From the NCBI GenBank assembly GCA_036897095.1, contig JAYMSP010000726.1, forward strand, positions 1-42,910: a stretch of 42,910 nt of DNA, written 5' to 3'. Under the pieces are notes generated by a model. The model saw only the letters and a program-made list of their open reading frames with translations. It had not been told where the DNA came from and searched no databases. The DNA is from Plantago elongata (Eukaryota > Streptophyta > Magnoliopsida > Lamiales > Plantaginaceae). The position numbers and the translations under genes were made by a program. Positions 1-12,200 of the stretch are shown here, piece after piece. The first letter of the stretch is position 1. Every line of letters starts with the position of its first letter.

Positions 1-1169
1 GTTTCCATGTATCTTGTAAAGATGGATAATTTCTTGGTTATTGGTCGGAGTTCTCATAAATCGGTAAGCATAAATCGAAAAAACTTTCAACCATCTTACA
101 TACCCCCGTCCCTCAGTTTATGGGTTCTCCGAGTTTTGAGTCGGGAAGGCAAGAACTTTTGTGTTGTTAAGATGTTGTATCTCCAGGCTATCGTGCGTCG
201 GATGAAAGTAATTATTGCGCATGCTGCGGTTTTTAAGTCTGGCACAAATCCCGACAGTTGTGTGGATGTCATGTATGCCTTTTTAAATCGTGTAACTGTC
301 GTATTGGGCGAGAACAGTTGTACAAGTTTTGCTATAAACACTTGACTCCTCAAATTTCTTTAAGTTTACGTCGCTTTCAAGTCTTTCAAAGTCAGGTAAT
401 ATTTGTGCAAATTCCAATCTTCCAAGGTGATTTTCGTGCTCATAGATCGGATTGTCGACTCTTGCAACTCCCGCTTTCCCAAAAAATTGTATGTTCTTCT
501 CGGTCTTCCCAATCTTCAATTATTCTTCTTATTTGTCGATCTTATATGCTTCGCTTTGCTTTATTTGTTTAGTTGAATCATCCGGCTTTCAAAAGATAAA
601 AAGAACAAAGGGCTTCTCATGAAATCACTCACTTTAATCCATAATTCTTAACATAAATGATAGAATCATGAACAACCGCAGTGATGATAGTCAACATCAA
701 TCGGAGGGTATGAGCATTATGGGTCGAGGAATTCATTGTTTGGGTCCGGTGATTCTGATTCTGGAACTGAGGTGGTTGAGTCCTCCCGAGCTGTGAACAC
801 GTCCATGAGGTCCATTTCCATGGGAACCATCAGAATTTCGGCTGGCTTGTCGGGAAGCCTCGGAAGTTTCTATCGTACCCCGGTAAGATGAGCATGTGGT
901 TGAGCGCTTGAACATTGGTGGTCGGGATACTGCTCGACAACGTTGAGCTTTGATGGTCGAGCCGGAGGCTGAAGATGTTAATGTTGAAAATGTTGGAGGT
1001 GACGTCAGAGCCAGAGCGATTCTCGAGGTGCTCGAATCCCCCAAATCCTGGACAACTGTTGGTATCAACACGTGGTCCAGATAATAGGGGTAGTCGTTCA
1101 TCGTGCGGCCATGCTCGGACCTATTGTAGACTATAGGTCGGAGAATACTTCTAGGCCGGACTTCTTAAC

Positions 1170-1311
1170 TTCTACCATAATCCGTACCGTGGTCTTTAGG
1201 TCGGACCCCAAGCTTGAGGATATGAATTGGGTGTCCTCACTTCTACCACAATCCGTACTATGGTCTCTAGGTCGGACCCCGAGCTAGAGGATATGAATTG
1301 GGTTTCTTCTT
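1170..1311. repeat. Two tandem copies of a 71-bp unit
   Basis: The block beginning TTCTACCATAATCCGTACC at 1170 recurs at 1241 as TTCTACCACAATCCGTACT. Both copies continue through AGGTCGGACCCC and GAGGATATGAATTGGGT. The copies differ at a handful of positions, mostly transitions. Confidence 0.8.
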
Positions 1312-1546
1312 AAGTATGCGATTTCGGTTAGAGCGGTACTTCTCGTTTTCTGCGTAATTCGTCTCTTCTGCTGGTAATTTATCCAAGTAGTGATGGTAAT
1401 TCGTCTTCATGATCTTAGTACGATTCGTCTGCCTCTAGTTCGATTTATGCTAGTTCTTCCGAATTAGGAGGGACTGATTTAGTCATAACAAACACAGCCT
1501 TACAATACAATTTAACAGGTAATAGAATGAAATCGTAACATTTTAA

Positions 1547-1640
1547 AATGTATGTGACATATTGAAGATTTGAACTCAAGACGAAGTAAGCACTATATGC
1601 ATTGTATGTGACGTATTAAAACTCAGGACGGAGTAAGTAC
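1547..1640. repeat. Imperfect duplication, about 55-bp period
   Basis: A unit starting GTATGTGACATATT and running through ACTCAAGACGAAGTAAGCACTATA is followed by a second copy starting GTATGTGACGTATT and running through ACTCAGGACGGAGTAAGTACTATA. Function is unknown, and it lies just upstream of the LTR-like block. Confidence 0.6.
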
Positions 1641-2402
1641 TATAGTAGAGTAAAGAGAAAATGATATGAGAACCTACATCAAGAAATTCTGAAATTTTAC
1701 CATTAAGCTCAAACATTCCTTCTCAATAGTGAACATTAAAGCAGAGGAGCCATAGATAGCTAGTAGTAGCAAAATAGCCAATCCAACTCAAGATGACAAA
1801 GTAACCTGTGACGACCCGTTTAATCGGACCCGGTTGAGATACGATTCAAATCATATTTAATACGGGTTATTTAAATATATTATTTTGAGGCGGATTGAAT
1901 TTGAATATTAGTGGTCAGGTCGTGTTCGCCAGTTAATTACGCATAAGTGTTAAAAATTATTATTCGATATTATATTAATAAAATAATAATAATAAAATAA
2001 TAAAATAAAAATATTTATTTTAATTTTTATACGACTTTAGTTCGTCTTAAATATCACCCGAGAATCGATTTCATATTTTTACAGAATTTATTTACGAGCC
2101 GTTTGGAGTCCAGAAGAAGCCAGGCTTATATACTTGCAAAATGACCCATATACCCTTAAAATCACCTTCTTCTTCCCCAATTCTTTTTCCCTTCCCGTTC
2201 AAATAAGCTCCATTCCGCCATGGCCAGTCTCCGTTCGTTCCTTCCTCACGAAGGCGCCACCACCTGAATTGACAAAACTACCCTCAACCATACGTGGCTG
2301 GATGCTTGACAAAGGAAGTGACGTGTGGACCAGAGATGACGCGTGGCGGAACATGCGTCATTTAACGGAGCAACTCCGGCCGTGTGAGTCGGCCGCCCCT
2401 CG

Positions 2403-2412
2403 GCTATATATA
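2403..2412 (+). promoter_or_regulatory. TATA box of the LTR-like block
   Basis: CTATATATAG sits in a locally GC-rich stretch. It is followed 40-100 bp later by a C/T-rich leader typical of a plant transcription start. It probably marks the U3/R boundary of the LTR. Confidence 0.5.
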
Positions 2413-4023
2413 GCCGTCTCCCCTCGCTCTCTTCCGGTCACACCTCACACGCCAATTCATCGGAGAAGAATCGATCCCTGCTCGCACTCTCTTTCCCTCA
2501 CCCTGTTCACTCTCATCGCCGCCCCTTCACCGCGCCTACTCACCGGACAGTGTCGTTCACGCGATCGATTCCGGTTAGTAGCCTTCTCCCTTTTCAATTT
2601 CAATCGAATTTCGGGGATGGGAATAGTTGATTAATCGTTGCCTATCGTTGCGTTATGTTGCTACGTTTAATTAAGCTGTTGTATGTCGATCTCGTTATGA
2701 TGTTTAATTATTTAGTCTGTTGCATTTAGTTAAACTGTCGTATGTCGGTCTCGTTATGCTGCTTAGTCTGCGTATTTTTGTAATTACTCGGATAGGTTGC
2801 TAGCTACGACCTGCGTGCATATAATGGTGTATGCGTGCTGCTTGTACGTCTGTCTGAGTATCATGGTCATGACAGTTCTTGTCAACTGCGTTCGAGGTTA
2901 AGTATTTGATTTGATTTGTTGCTGGCGGATTGTCTAAATTCATGATTAAGAGGTTGATTTTACTGCTCAGTCGAGATAATTCTTATGCTTGTGTCGGTCA
3001 GTTTGTTGTTGGTTACTGCCTTGCCGGCAGTGCGTGTGCTAAGTGGTGTGCCGCGGGCATGCTGCTCGTATTTCTGTCATATGTGCATTAGAAATGCTTA
3101 CTGCGTATGGGTAAGCCCGTGTATACTGTTATGTTGACTGCCTGTTTATAAGCATTTTAATGTTCATTGTGCGCATAGGTGTTATGCGTTGAGAATAATG
3201 GGTATTGGTTGGATTGCGGAACTAGCTGCGAAGAAGTGTATTAGAGGAGCTTAAGCTAGTGGGAAGGAAGAAGCTGCATAGTAATCAAGATGCTAGTAGA
3301 TAGTAACCATGTTTAGATAGTACGGAGGAACTTGTATAGACACTTAAATACTATGAGTACGACCGTTTGATATCGTTTAAGTTGATGCGAGTGATATACT
3401 GTGTAAGTACTTCAAGATTTGTATGTAGTCTGAATCTGATTACTGTTTAGTTATAAGACACTTCTATTAGTTTAGAAAATTTTAAGGTCACGTATGATTA
3501 CAGTCTCTCTAAGGAGTCATACGAAGAAATGTTATCTGGAAATAATGAAATTAACTAGATATTAATAAATTATTTTTCTGGTTGTTACTGCTTGTTCTAA
3601 TTGCTATTTGGGGGGAATTTTACGGGAAATCTTATAATTTCTCTTGCGTAAAAAGTTAAGTAGTATTGTCCGTGTATCAGGATTTCGCAGTTGCGTAGCG
3701 TACCAGCTCATCCAAGGTGAGGACCCTCACTTATCTTTTATTCTAAGTGAGTATGTATTCGGCATCAGGCCCTGGAGAATTTATGTGCCTTCATATTGTT
3801 ATTGTGCAGCTTTTACATTCAGTTACGCCTAGTCGTAATATTTGACCTAACTTTAGAACTTGTAGAATGTCTGACCTTACCGATATTCCGCTGACCCTTT
3901 GATCGACTCTGACCCCTAGAATGATTTTTGATTTAATAACCGAATGTAGTGTTCTGTGTCTGTTCAGTTTTACTGTTTGTCTTTCGGTACATGTGTCTGT
4001 CATCTATATCCGTCCTCCGGAAA

Positions 4024-4395
4024 TTGTTTGAATTTATTGACCGCCAACCGGCACATGCTGTTTGACCTTAACTTGTTATCCGCCACTTGGCACCCTTATC
4101 TGTTGTTGTATCCCGCCATCCAGCATCCGTGTTTGACTTTGTTGACCGCCATCCGGCACTTGTGTTTGACCTTGACTACCCGCCACCCGGCACTTGTGTT
4201 TGACTTTGTTGACCGTCATCTGGCACTTGTGTTTGGCTTGGTTACCCGTCAACCGGTATTTTGTTTGAATGTATTGTTCGCCTTTCGACACTATTATTGG
4301 TCAGTGTCATCTGCCACTCGGCACCAGTGATTGTTCTTGTGTTCTGCCATTCGACAATTGTGTTTCGTCCTGTGATCGCCAGTTCGGTACTTGTT
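4024..4395 (+). repeat. Degenerate tandem array, about 11 copies of a 31-42 bp unit
   Basis: Units share the core CGCCATCCGGCACTTGTGTT followed by a TGACTTTGTT-like tail. Good copies lie near 4142, 4179 and 4211; outer copies are worn (for example CGCCTTTCGACA and TGCCATTCGACAATT). Unit length varies because the tail alternates between forms such as TTTGACTTTGTTGAC and TTTGACCTTGACTAC. It is noncoding and lies inside the LTR-like block. Confidence 0.75.
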
Positions 4396-4475
4396 GAAAA
4401 CTGTGAATAGGTGACCATAAGGTCCTTCGTGCGTGTTATGTTTTGTTTGTCTCATCCGATCCTGGTAATCTGTTT

Positions 4476-4565
4476 GATATGCCTCCGTGGCTTGATAAGC
4501 CCGTTGCAGCACCCTGTGATACGCCTCCGTGGCATCCTGTGATACGCCTGTGTGGCTATCCAGGC
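4476..4565 (+). repeat. Short repeats around GCCTCCGTGGC
   Basis: TGATATGCCTCCGTGGCTTG, TGATACGCCTCCGTGGCATC and TGATACGCCTGTGTGGCTAT occur in close succession. A related CCCTCCGTGGCCAT appears at about 4800. This is a second, separate repeat family inside the LTR-like block. Confidence 0.6.
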
Positions 4566-5092
4566 ATTCTGTTTTGTCTGTTTCGATTGGGTCCAGGGAC
4601 AGCTGGTATAGTTGGGCCAGGTGGAACGGACCGACGGTTTGGCTATATCTCCTGTACCCACAGATCCCTGGACGCCCCAACGATATCACCGGCTCAAGTG
4701 GTCGATATCGTTCTGTGTACCGGGCCGACATGGACTTAAGCATGTCTTCTGCCTGTCTGGGAGGTCGCTCCTTGAAAGAGTAATAAGGTAGTCAAGTTGC
4801 CCTCCGTGGCCATTCAGGGGAGTTATATGGTTGGTATCTCGTTCGTGAAAATTCTGAAAATCCAGGATCAGGAATTTGTTTTGCGTGATCAGTGTTTTAT
4901 GTTTTTACCTGTCAAAAGTGAACTCTGTTTTGAAACAGTGTATGTGCTTGTTTTCCCGTTCGTTTTAAAAGTATTGTTCACTAAGTCTTTTGATTTAGCC
5001 CTCCCTGTCATGTTTGTTCCATCCATTCCCCAGGTTAATGATTGCAAGAACAGGGTAGACGATCGGGTAGGATGACCAGGCACTTAGTAACC

Positions 5093-5651
5093 AGACCATG
5101 CCTTTACGCTAATGTGTTTTGTTCGACTCAGAAATAAATGTATCGGCAAATACTCTACCGTGCTTCAGACGATTGGGGACCCACATAGCCCCTCATAATA
5201 AACCAAAAGATTCAAGCCATATCCGTATGAGCTCTTTTAAATCGAGAAGTTTGTCCTTTCTATCATACTTCAGGTGCCAAGTACCATAATGAAACTAGAA
5301 ATGCTTAAATAACACAATGAAAGAACTGACTTCGTCATTACAACTAGAAATCCTACATGACTTTACACATATTTCACTGCAAGAGAAATTTATAACTACA
5401 CGATTTTACAGCTACTCAGTACGTCCTGAGGCCAGATTATTGCACCGCATCCTCTGCTTCAACAGGCTGTTATCACATCAATGTACAAACTCTTTGCCGC
5501 TACCAAATCATACTGAATCGTTGAAGTTGGGTAGTGGCCTTCCTTATCGACTTCTACAGGAAAAATCTTCACACGAAAATGCAACTATTCCTCTAGTTTA
5601 ATTCACAGACCGGTCTTCCCAATGATCTACAAATGTGTAGCGTTTACGACT
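5093..5651. other. Spacer and 3' untranslated region of the OSCA1 gene
   Basis: No gene is visible. The part nearest the OSCA1 stop codon (about 5290-5651) is probably its 3' UTR, read on the minus strand. The rest is flank of the LTR-like block. The small plus-strand open frame here has no domain. Confidence 0.4.
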
Positions 5652-8600
5652 TCAAGGGTCTTCACGAACAAGGTCTGGTAGTGATGGTGGGGACCCGTCG
5701 CTGTACTTGCTGGGTACTGGTGTATTTCTTCGAGATTGTCGCTTTGTAGGTACTACTACGACATTGTCATTCAATTTTCCACCAAAATCTTCATCATCGT
5801 CCTCATCATCATTTTTGAAAACTGGATGGATATATGCTTGTTCAAGATAGGTCTTTAGATTGAAGTTCGGTTCTTTTGCACGTTCTAAAGTATCTTTCAT
5901 CATGGCTTCCTAGAACCCAAGCAAACAAAGAAAGGTTAAGTCCTTCAGTAGAAACAAGACATTCAATTGCAAACAGTTGCTATCCTAGTGCCCTTAAAAG
6001 GTTATTATCATTTGGATCTTGGTCGAAGAATTGTACTTTTAATATATAAGTAGTTAGTTGAACTACAGAGCACAAACATAGTTCATATCGTAATGAGATA
6101 CCTTTGCAGACACAAAGGGTGCAAACAAATTTTAACTGAGGATAATCAATTTAAGGGACTGTTCAATGATTTACGACCACATTATGTATGTGAGAACTGG
6201 ACTTGGAACGAAGTTCAGCAAATAAGTGGGCAAAAATAACAAAGCATTCAAGTAGTAGGTTGTAATGGCAGAAGTATATGCAACAACCGTATCAAAAATG
6301 TATAAAATGAAACATTTATTATAAGCTGGTGAAACTTAAGTACCTGTAAAGGGTACTTGGTGAAAGCTGGCTCATAACGACCTGAACAGAAATTCATAAA
6401 ACAGATTGTCAAGACAGGAAGTACAAGGAGAAATGGTGTGGAAGCTGCAGCCTCTTTTGTCGTCATCAGTCCGATTAAAACTAGCTGCGAGAAGATGAGT
6501 GCATAACATATACGCCGATGTACATCTGGCCAAAATGCTGCAGCACTTTCATATTCTTGGTTGTACACATTTATGATCTGCATCAGAAAATATAGTCAAA
6601 TTAACAAAGGTACCAAGAACAAATCATTTATGTTCAGAGAAACGAAAGAAAAATGAGATCAGTATGCAAATTACCTGATGTCGATATACAACAAATGCAA
6701 AAGCAAAGAACACCAATATGAAAGGTAGAAAAACTGGTGTTGGCACGGCATAGACAAGGCCAAGAAGAAAATATAATTGTATTTGAGGTTCGCCTGTATT
6801 AAAACCGATGCTTCCTGGATCCATTGCTGCATCTCTATCTTTATCAGTCTTCACAAGGAAGAAATTTTTTAGGTGAAAGAATATTAAAGGTTTCAGTCTC
6901 AAGATCTCCCCTGCAATACCAGCCCATCCATCAACCATTACATAGGTGATGAAGAAAGCGGCTCTCATAGGGACTCCAACGCCAATTGTCCTAACGATTC
7001 TGCCATAAGATGTATATGAATTTAGTCGCTGAAGTCTAAACCGTAAGATGCAGTAAGAGATGGAAAAAGATAAACAGAGAGAAAATGTCGCATTAGGAAA
7101 TGCCCCCCAGCACTGGAAATCCCTCCCAAGCCAAGATCACAAACAAGGGTACAACTCGCTTTTCACTAAAATTTGCCCCAACATGAATGTGGACGCACTG
7201 TTAAGTGTCGAGTCATTGTGTTAATTCAGCACTGGGTTACAATTTTTGGGGCAAAAGGCCAGGATTTGAAGGAAATCAATTCCCAAATATACGGATAAAA
7301 CATTGGCAATTTTAAAGCAACCAAGTAAGAACTAAAAGCAGTAATATACATATCTCAGCACTCACTCATTTGGAGGTCGATTGAGGAAAGTATCAAGTTG
7401 GTCTAATGCAGTTCCGACTATAACGGTCACGAGGAAGACATTTATGAAGTTGAACATATAATATCTCAATGCTGATCTCCTCTCCAGTGCGGATATTGAT
7501 AGAAAGCCCTCAAACTTGGACATCATCATCAATATTGATGGGAGCACTATAAGGAAAATCTTCAAGGCAATTCCAGGTAAGACACCTTGGATTAGAGCTT
7601 TAATAAAATCCCTGCATAGCAAACAGACTAGTATTTAGGAATGAAGCAAACAAAATGCAGTTGCTGTCATGCTAATTCTAGTGCACAAACATGAGCAAGT
7701 GAATGAAGGTAAAACAACTAACGGGGAAAAAGTCTTTAACATCCACGATTCATGGAGATGAGTTCACAGCCGTACATCTAGTAAATCATTTTTCACATAC
7801 AGCTTAATTCTCCTTGGTACATCTCTACATATTGGTGTTAGATTTATCCTATCACGTTGTTACATAATCACATTTTTCCAGAAACTAGAATTGATCAAAT
7901 ATGGATCACTATAGAAGCAAGCTCATTTGGTTCTTTGTGCTATGTTTTTCAATTTGTTCTGCAGTTCTGCTTATTGATAGAATAACATGGGAATGCATGA
8001 TATAATATAGCATAATCTAATTATCATTGAGTGCTAAGAAGAATATAAACTATTGCTTAAAACTGAGACGGTCAAACAAACAAAGCTGAACATACAATGA
8101 TAAACACGAAAAATTAAGTCAGACATTCAGAGAAATAGCAGATGATTATGATGTGTGGTTCTTATAAGAACACTCACATTTCAATTACCGGCCTCAGAAA
8201 TGGTGCCACCCTCTCAATACCCTCGATATTTGCAAGAGATTGTACCATTGTGACAGGGATGATGAAGAAAAAAGTGAGGAAGAAAAAGGCAACAGACATA
8301 ATGAGCCTCCTAATGGTCAGGGAAACATAGGGAATGGCAAGGTTCTCCCAATAAACATCACGTGGCTCCGTGGCCCACTGAGTTAACCATAAAGTAGGGT
8401 TTCTTGTTTGCGTTGTTTGTGCGGAAACAGCAGCTCCCCACCGGGTGTTAAAGGAAACAAAAGCAGCTGGCATAATGCACTTGGGATCAGTTTTAACCCT
8501 CTCACGCTCTTCAGCTATCTGCGTACAAATGAGATGCTTAGACCGTGGTTTAAAAATGACACTGTGTGTATATAATTCTATGACAAACATTTTCATAACA

Positions 8601-11206
8601 GAACGATAAACTTCAAAAAAAAAAAAAAAAAGTCGATACTTACTTCTCTGGATAGCTTCTCAATTGCAGCCGTCTGATAATCAATCGCGTCAACTTTCTC
8701 CCCAAACAGGCCAAGAAATCCAGTCTGCAATTTGGGAGCAGAGTAAATAAAGCATTTGCCAACTAAAATGAGGCACTGTAACAAAATCCACTCACAGGGA
8801 CCACAAAATGTTGGACAAGAACATTCCGTCATACGAAATTCAATGATCAGTTAAAATGAATTGCAATATTTAAATGTACCTTAGTCATAGGGCGTTCCAA
8901 AGGTTTTCTTGTATATTTCAATTGGTAATAGTCAAGCCAGTTCTCCTTACTTTTCTTCTCCTTGACTAGCTTTGCAAGTTTGTTGGCATTGATTACTACC
9001 TGCATATATCTTCTAATGTTAAAAGAATGATGATGTGTGTAGCTTTGAGGACAAAATCAAATTAGGAACTAATATAAGCCATTTTATATTGTTAAGGACA
9101 TAAATCGTGAGGAAGGTGCATCCAACAAAATAAGACTCGAAATGAGAACAAATATTAGTGCTGACAAATCCTGATTCCTGCAGAACATCCTCAAGCTGTG
9201 TAACAAATTCGCCAAAAAAGCCAGTAACAAGTAACAACAGGCAATTTAGAATGATATTTACCTGATGAGTCAGATAATGATCTGGATGGTTGACCAAGAA
9301 AAAGTGCTCCACACACTCACTCACTGATTCATCTTGGTCTGGTGGTACATTCCTGACAAGAACCTGTAAATAAGTGAAGCTTCAGTACATTAATATAAAT
9401 TGCATGGGGGAAGACCAATTGCCCGCCAAAATATTTTGGTGTGACAAGTTACAATAATGAACTAATTTTCCATAACAAACACATCTTCAAATTAGTTCAT
9501 TATTGTAAGAGCGACTTATTTTGTAAGTTGTAACAAGTTATTTTAAGCTTGAGGTCAAGTATAGAAATACTCTTATCTCACAGATGAAGAGAACTAATTT
9601 AATTTAGTGTTGCTTACCTGAACTAAATAATAGATATATAAATAGGTAAGTATTCAGTGTAATAGATAAGGTTCCACTCCCAATATATAATAAGTGATGG
9701 GTTCTAGTTTCCATTTCCCTGGTCATTCAGTGGTATAGATCAGGTTGCACTCCAAATATATAATAAGTGATGGGTTCTAATTTCCATTTCCTATAACATA
9801 TAAGTCGCAAAGTTACACATAGCAATTTCATCGCACTCACTATTATTTACAGCATTTATTAAACTGTGCCGTATAACATAAGGATTCAATCATTTGAAGA
9901 ACTGGATTGTCCATAACATAGCCACTCTGTAGGCTTTTGACTATATTCACATGAAGAGTCAAAAATATGACATAGAAGTACAATGCGACATCATTTATTG
10001 GTACCAGTTACATCTAGTGCATTCTTAAAGAACTCATACTACATAAGAAATATTAGAAATCACATCTTACCGTGAATTGATCTGGCCGGCGTTTTTCAGA
10101 GGCAAGAAAGTATAAACGCATCGTAGCAATGTTTCCATACTCCTTTCCAAGTACATAGCATGTCCAGAAAGTAACAACATAGGCCATTAACAAATGAGCC
10201 CAAAACCTGCCAAATAGGAGATCAATTATGAAAGCCAACTGATACCAAAAGAACTGCCTGTAAAGAGTTCATACATACATGGATATTAACAAACACTGAC
10301 ACCAAATAGTTAATTACTCTCATCTCTTGTGCATCTCTCGAGCAGGAAGCAATTATATCTTGTTCCAGTAAAACAAAAATGTTTATACTATATGCATGTG
10401 TGCTAAGCACTGAGCAATGCTTTGTACTATTTTACCTCTATGGGAAAACTAAAAAATGACTGCATACCCCGTGCTGTGTGCAAATCAAATAACCGTTTTA
10501 CTTCATAACTATCATTGCACAACTATACTGGGGGGAATCTAAAAGAAGCTTCAAACCTGCGGGATCCTTGCGGGATGTTTGAAATAGAGAGCTCATCCAT
10601 GTTACTATACTGTAACCTGGGAGCACTTGTCAGAGTGTTGTTTGTCCAGTTGACAGGTACCAGAATAGCCCATGTAAGCATCGTTATTGGAACAAAAATC
10701 TTAAGTCTGCAAAATCATAATGCATAGTCAAATAACAGGATAAAAAAAGAGAAAAAGACAAAAGAAATAGGAAATTTTCCAAAAGCAAGTTGTGTAGGTT
10801 ATTGTCTGGTACTTAATAGTACCAACAAGAAATAAGCTCCATCTACAACTCGTTCGATAATTCTCAATTCATATCTAAATAAAGTTTACCCCAATAAATA
10901 AATTCGCAAGTAGACTGCCGAATCCAGTCCTGCATGGTCGATTATCTCCGCCTCGGGCATTTTTAGTGCATCCGGGACCCAATTCAGAAATCTAATATAG
11001 GACCTCCAGTCCAGATTGACAAACTTGGTTACAAACATGCCTGAATGCCTCGGACTGTTTCTCAAACCCTTGAGGTACCATTTCGGGTAGTACACCCTGT
11101 CATTAAAGGGCTGGAGTCGTAGGATCCCGAATGCAACTAGGAATACAATTGCTGTGAGGATATTAATTCCTGCAGCTACCCCTATATCCTTTAAAGTTGC
11201 AGCCAT
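5652..11206 (-). CDS. OSCA1: OSCA1/CSC1-like hyperosmolality-gated cation channel
   Basis: This is a plasma-membrane, calcium-permeable, osmotically and mechanically gated cation channel of the OSCA/TMEM63 family. Eleven coding exons, in gene order: 11206-10890, 10706-10557, 10206-10071, 9363-9262, 8999-8880, 8724-8644, 8518-8178, 7611-7366, 6999-6675, 6577-6344, 5909-5652. They give 769 codons plus stop, close to the roughly 770 of Arabidopsis OSCA1. Splice sites are GT-AG and phases agree throughout. Family landmarks: N-terminal membrane helix (about residues 12-30); RRPDQFTVLVRNVPP before the cytosolic domain (exons 3-4); EPRDVYWENLAIPYVSL (exon 7); the pore-forming membrane core in exons 7-10, including MVDGWAGIAGEI and EAMDPGSIGFNTGEP-like text; and an acidic tail followed by VPTKRQSRRNTP. 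The start ATG is the first in its exon and matches the family N terminus. No break or missing exon was seen. Confidence 0.95.
9449..9508. repeat. Perfect 20-bp inverted repeat in OSCA1 intron 4
   Basis: TTACAATAATGAACTAATTT (9449-9468) is exactly the reverse complement of 9489-9508, with a 20-bp spacer. It could be the core of a small fold-back transposon (MITE). I could not define its outer ends. Confidence 0.7.
9652..9798. repeat. Tandem duplication, about 74 bp, in OSCA1 intron 4
   Basis: Two units share ATTCAGTG, then ATAGATAAGGTT or ATAGATCAGGTT, then ATATATAATAAGTGATGGG and TTCCATTTCC. They differ by a few substitutions and small indels. Confidence 0.7.
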
Positions 11207-12051
11207 CGTGTACCAATACTAATAATACTGAACTTCCTGCAAGAAGACAAATCACAAAGCATGTTCATAAGTAGATAAACCAAACTCTGAACCAAGAAAT
11301 CAAAACAAGCCTCAGTTTTCCAATAACATCTATAAAATCAAATCAAAATAGCAGAAAATAAAATTTGATACATCTCTAAACTCTGCAATCATATCCAATA
11401 TAAAGCATCACTATCAATAAGCTAAACAAACATGGAGGAGGGTCACTAAACATGCTAAAAATCAAATCTTTTCCCAACCAATCTGTATTTATTACCAATA
11501 CACAAGTTCAATTGCAGAAACAAAACAATTCTCCAAGCACCAAAATTTACTAAATCTGCACACTCTACAGTCAAATCCAAAAGAAACCATCCTCATCAAG
11601 AAGCTACAGCATACGGTACTGAGATACATGGAGGCACTAAACTAGACATGTTAAAAATCGAATCTTTATCCAACCCTTTACCAAAATAACCGCTTTTTCA
11701 CCCTTCCCCAATAGAAACATTAGCCCGATCACAGTATGACGGAGACAAGACAAAATGGAGTAGTTGAACTACTAACTCATAGAAAATGACAGAGATTGAT
11801 TTATTTAAGACAGACACTATTTGGGTAAGAAACAGAAGAGAGTAATAAACAACTGACCAGATAGATAGCAATTAGAATGGGCTGAGAGTGAGATGAAAGA
11901 CAAAGAACATATTCATTACACAAGACTAAAAGGCTGTTGCTGTTGATGGTACATACATACACCAAACGCGAAGTAAAGCAACTACCAAATGAGGAGGTTG
12001 GAAAAGCAAGAGAGAGTGTAGCAGAGAGGTCAGAAGGTGAAAGGCGTGCTT

Positions 12052-12083
<32 letters not shown>

Positions 12084-12200
12084 GTATGTATGTATGTATA
12101 TGGAGTAGAAGTGACTCGTGTCGGGAAATATGTGTGGTGAACGTGTCCTTTTCGTATGACATTTTTGTGAGGAAAGAAATATCTATAACAGTTATCACTC
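11207..12200 (-). promoter_or_regulatory. OSCA1 5' UTR, probable leader intron and promoter side
   Basis: Thirty bases upstream of the ATG there is a clear acceptor (TTGCAG read on the minus strand, 11237-11242), so the leader is probably split by an intron of roughly 0.7-0.8 kb. The upstream leader exon would lie near 11950-12060. A GA/TC run is at 12053-12081, followed by short GTAT repeats; such CT-rich tracts are common in plant leaders. The exact leader donor and transcription start could not be fixed. Confidence 0.45.
12053..12081. repeat. GA/TC microsatellite
   Basis: An uninterrupted (GA)n run is followed by GTATGTATGTATGTATA. It lies in the 5' region of the OSCA1 gene, and serine-rich open frames over it are artefacts of the repeat. 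Confidence 0.9.

Larger units (their letters stand above)
1..1806. other. Unassigned repeat-rich intergenic DNA
   Basis: No gene can be supported. Open frames of 60-120 codons occur on both strands, but none shows a recognisable domain, a splice pattern or a start context. The stretch from about 720 to 1300 is richer in G and C than its surroundings and could be a worn transposon piece. It contains two tandem duplications, one of 71 bp at 1170-1311 and a looser one at about 1547-1640. The 1-600 part reads like decayed coding DNA in several frames, but I could not assign a family. Confidence 0.5.
1807..5085 (+). mobile_element. Probable solo LTR of a long-LTR Ty3-type element
   Basis: The block opens with TGTGACGACCCG, a start I associate with long LTRs of plant Ty3-type (Tekay/Del-like) elements. 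About 600 bp in there is a TATA box (CTATATATAG, 2403-2412), followed by a pyrimidine-rich GC-rich leader, as in an LTR promoter. No gag or pol coding is present on either side, so a solo LTR fits best. The 7-mer AGTAACC lies directly before the TG (1800-1806) and again at 5086-5092, and is a candidate target-site duplication. However, the proposed right end does not finish in the usual CA, and Ty3-type duplications are normally 5 bp. The left end is fairly secure; the right end is tentative. Confidence 0.5.

Noticed and set aside
2134..2634. 166-codon plus-strand open frame
   Set aside because: It covers the TATA box and leader of the LTR-like block, has no domain, and its length is explained by local GC richness.
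3956..4330. Open frames over the 33-bp tandem array on both strands
   Set aside because: The frames are by-products of the repeat; no codon conservation and no known domain.
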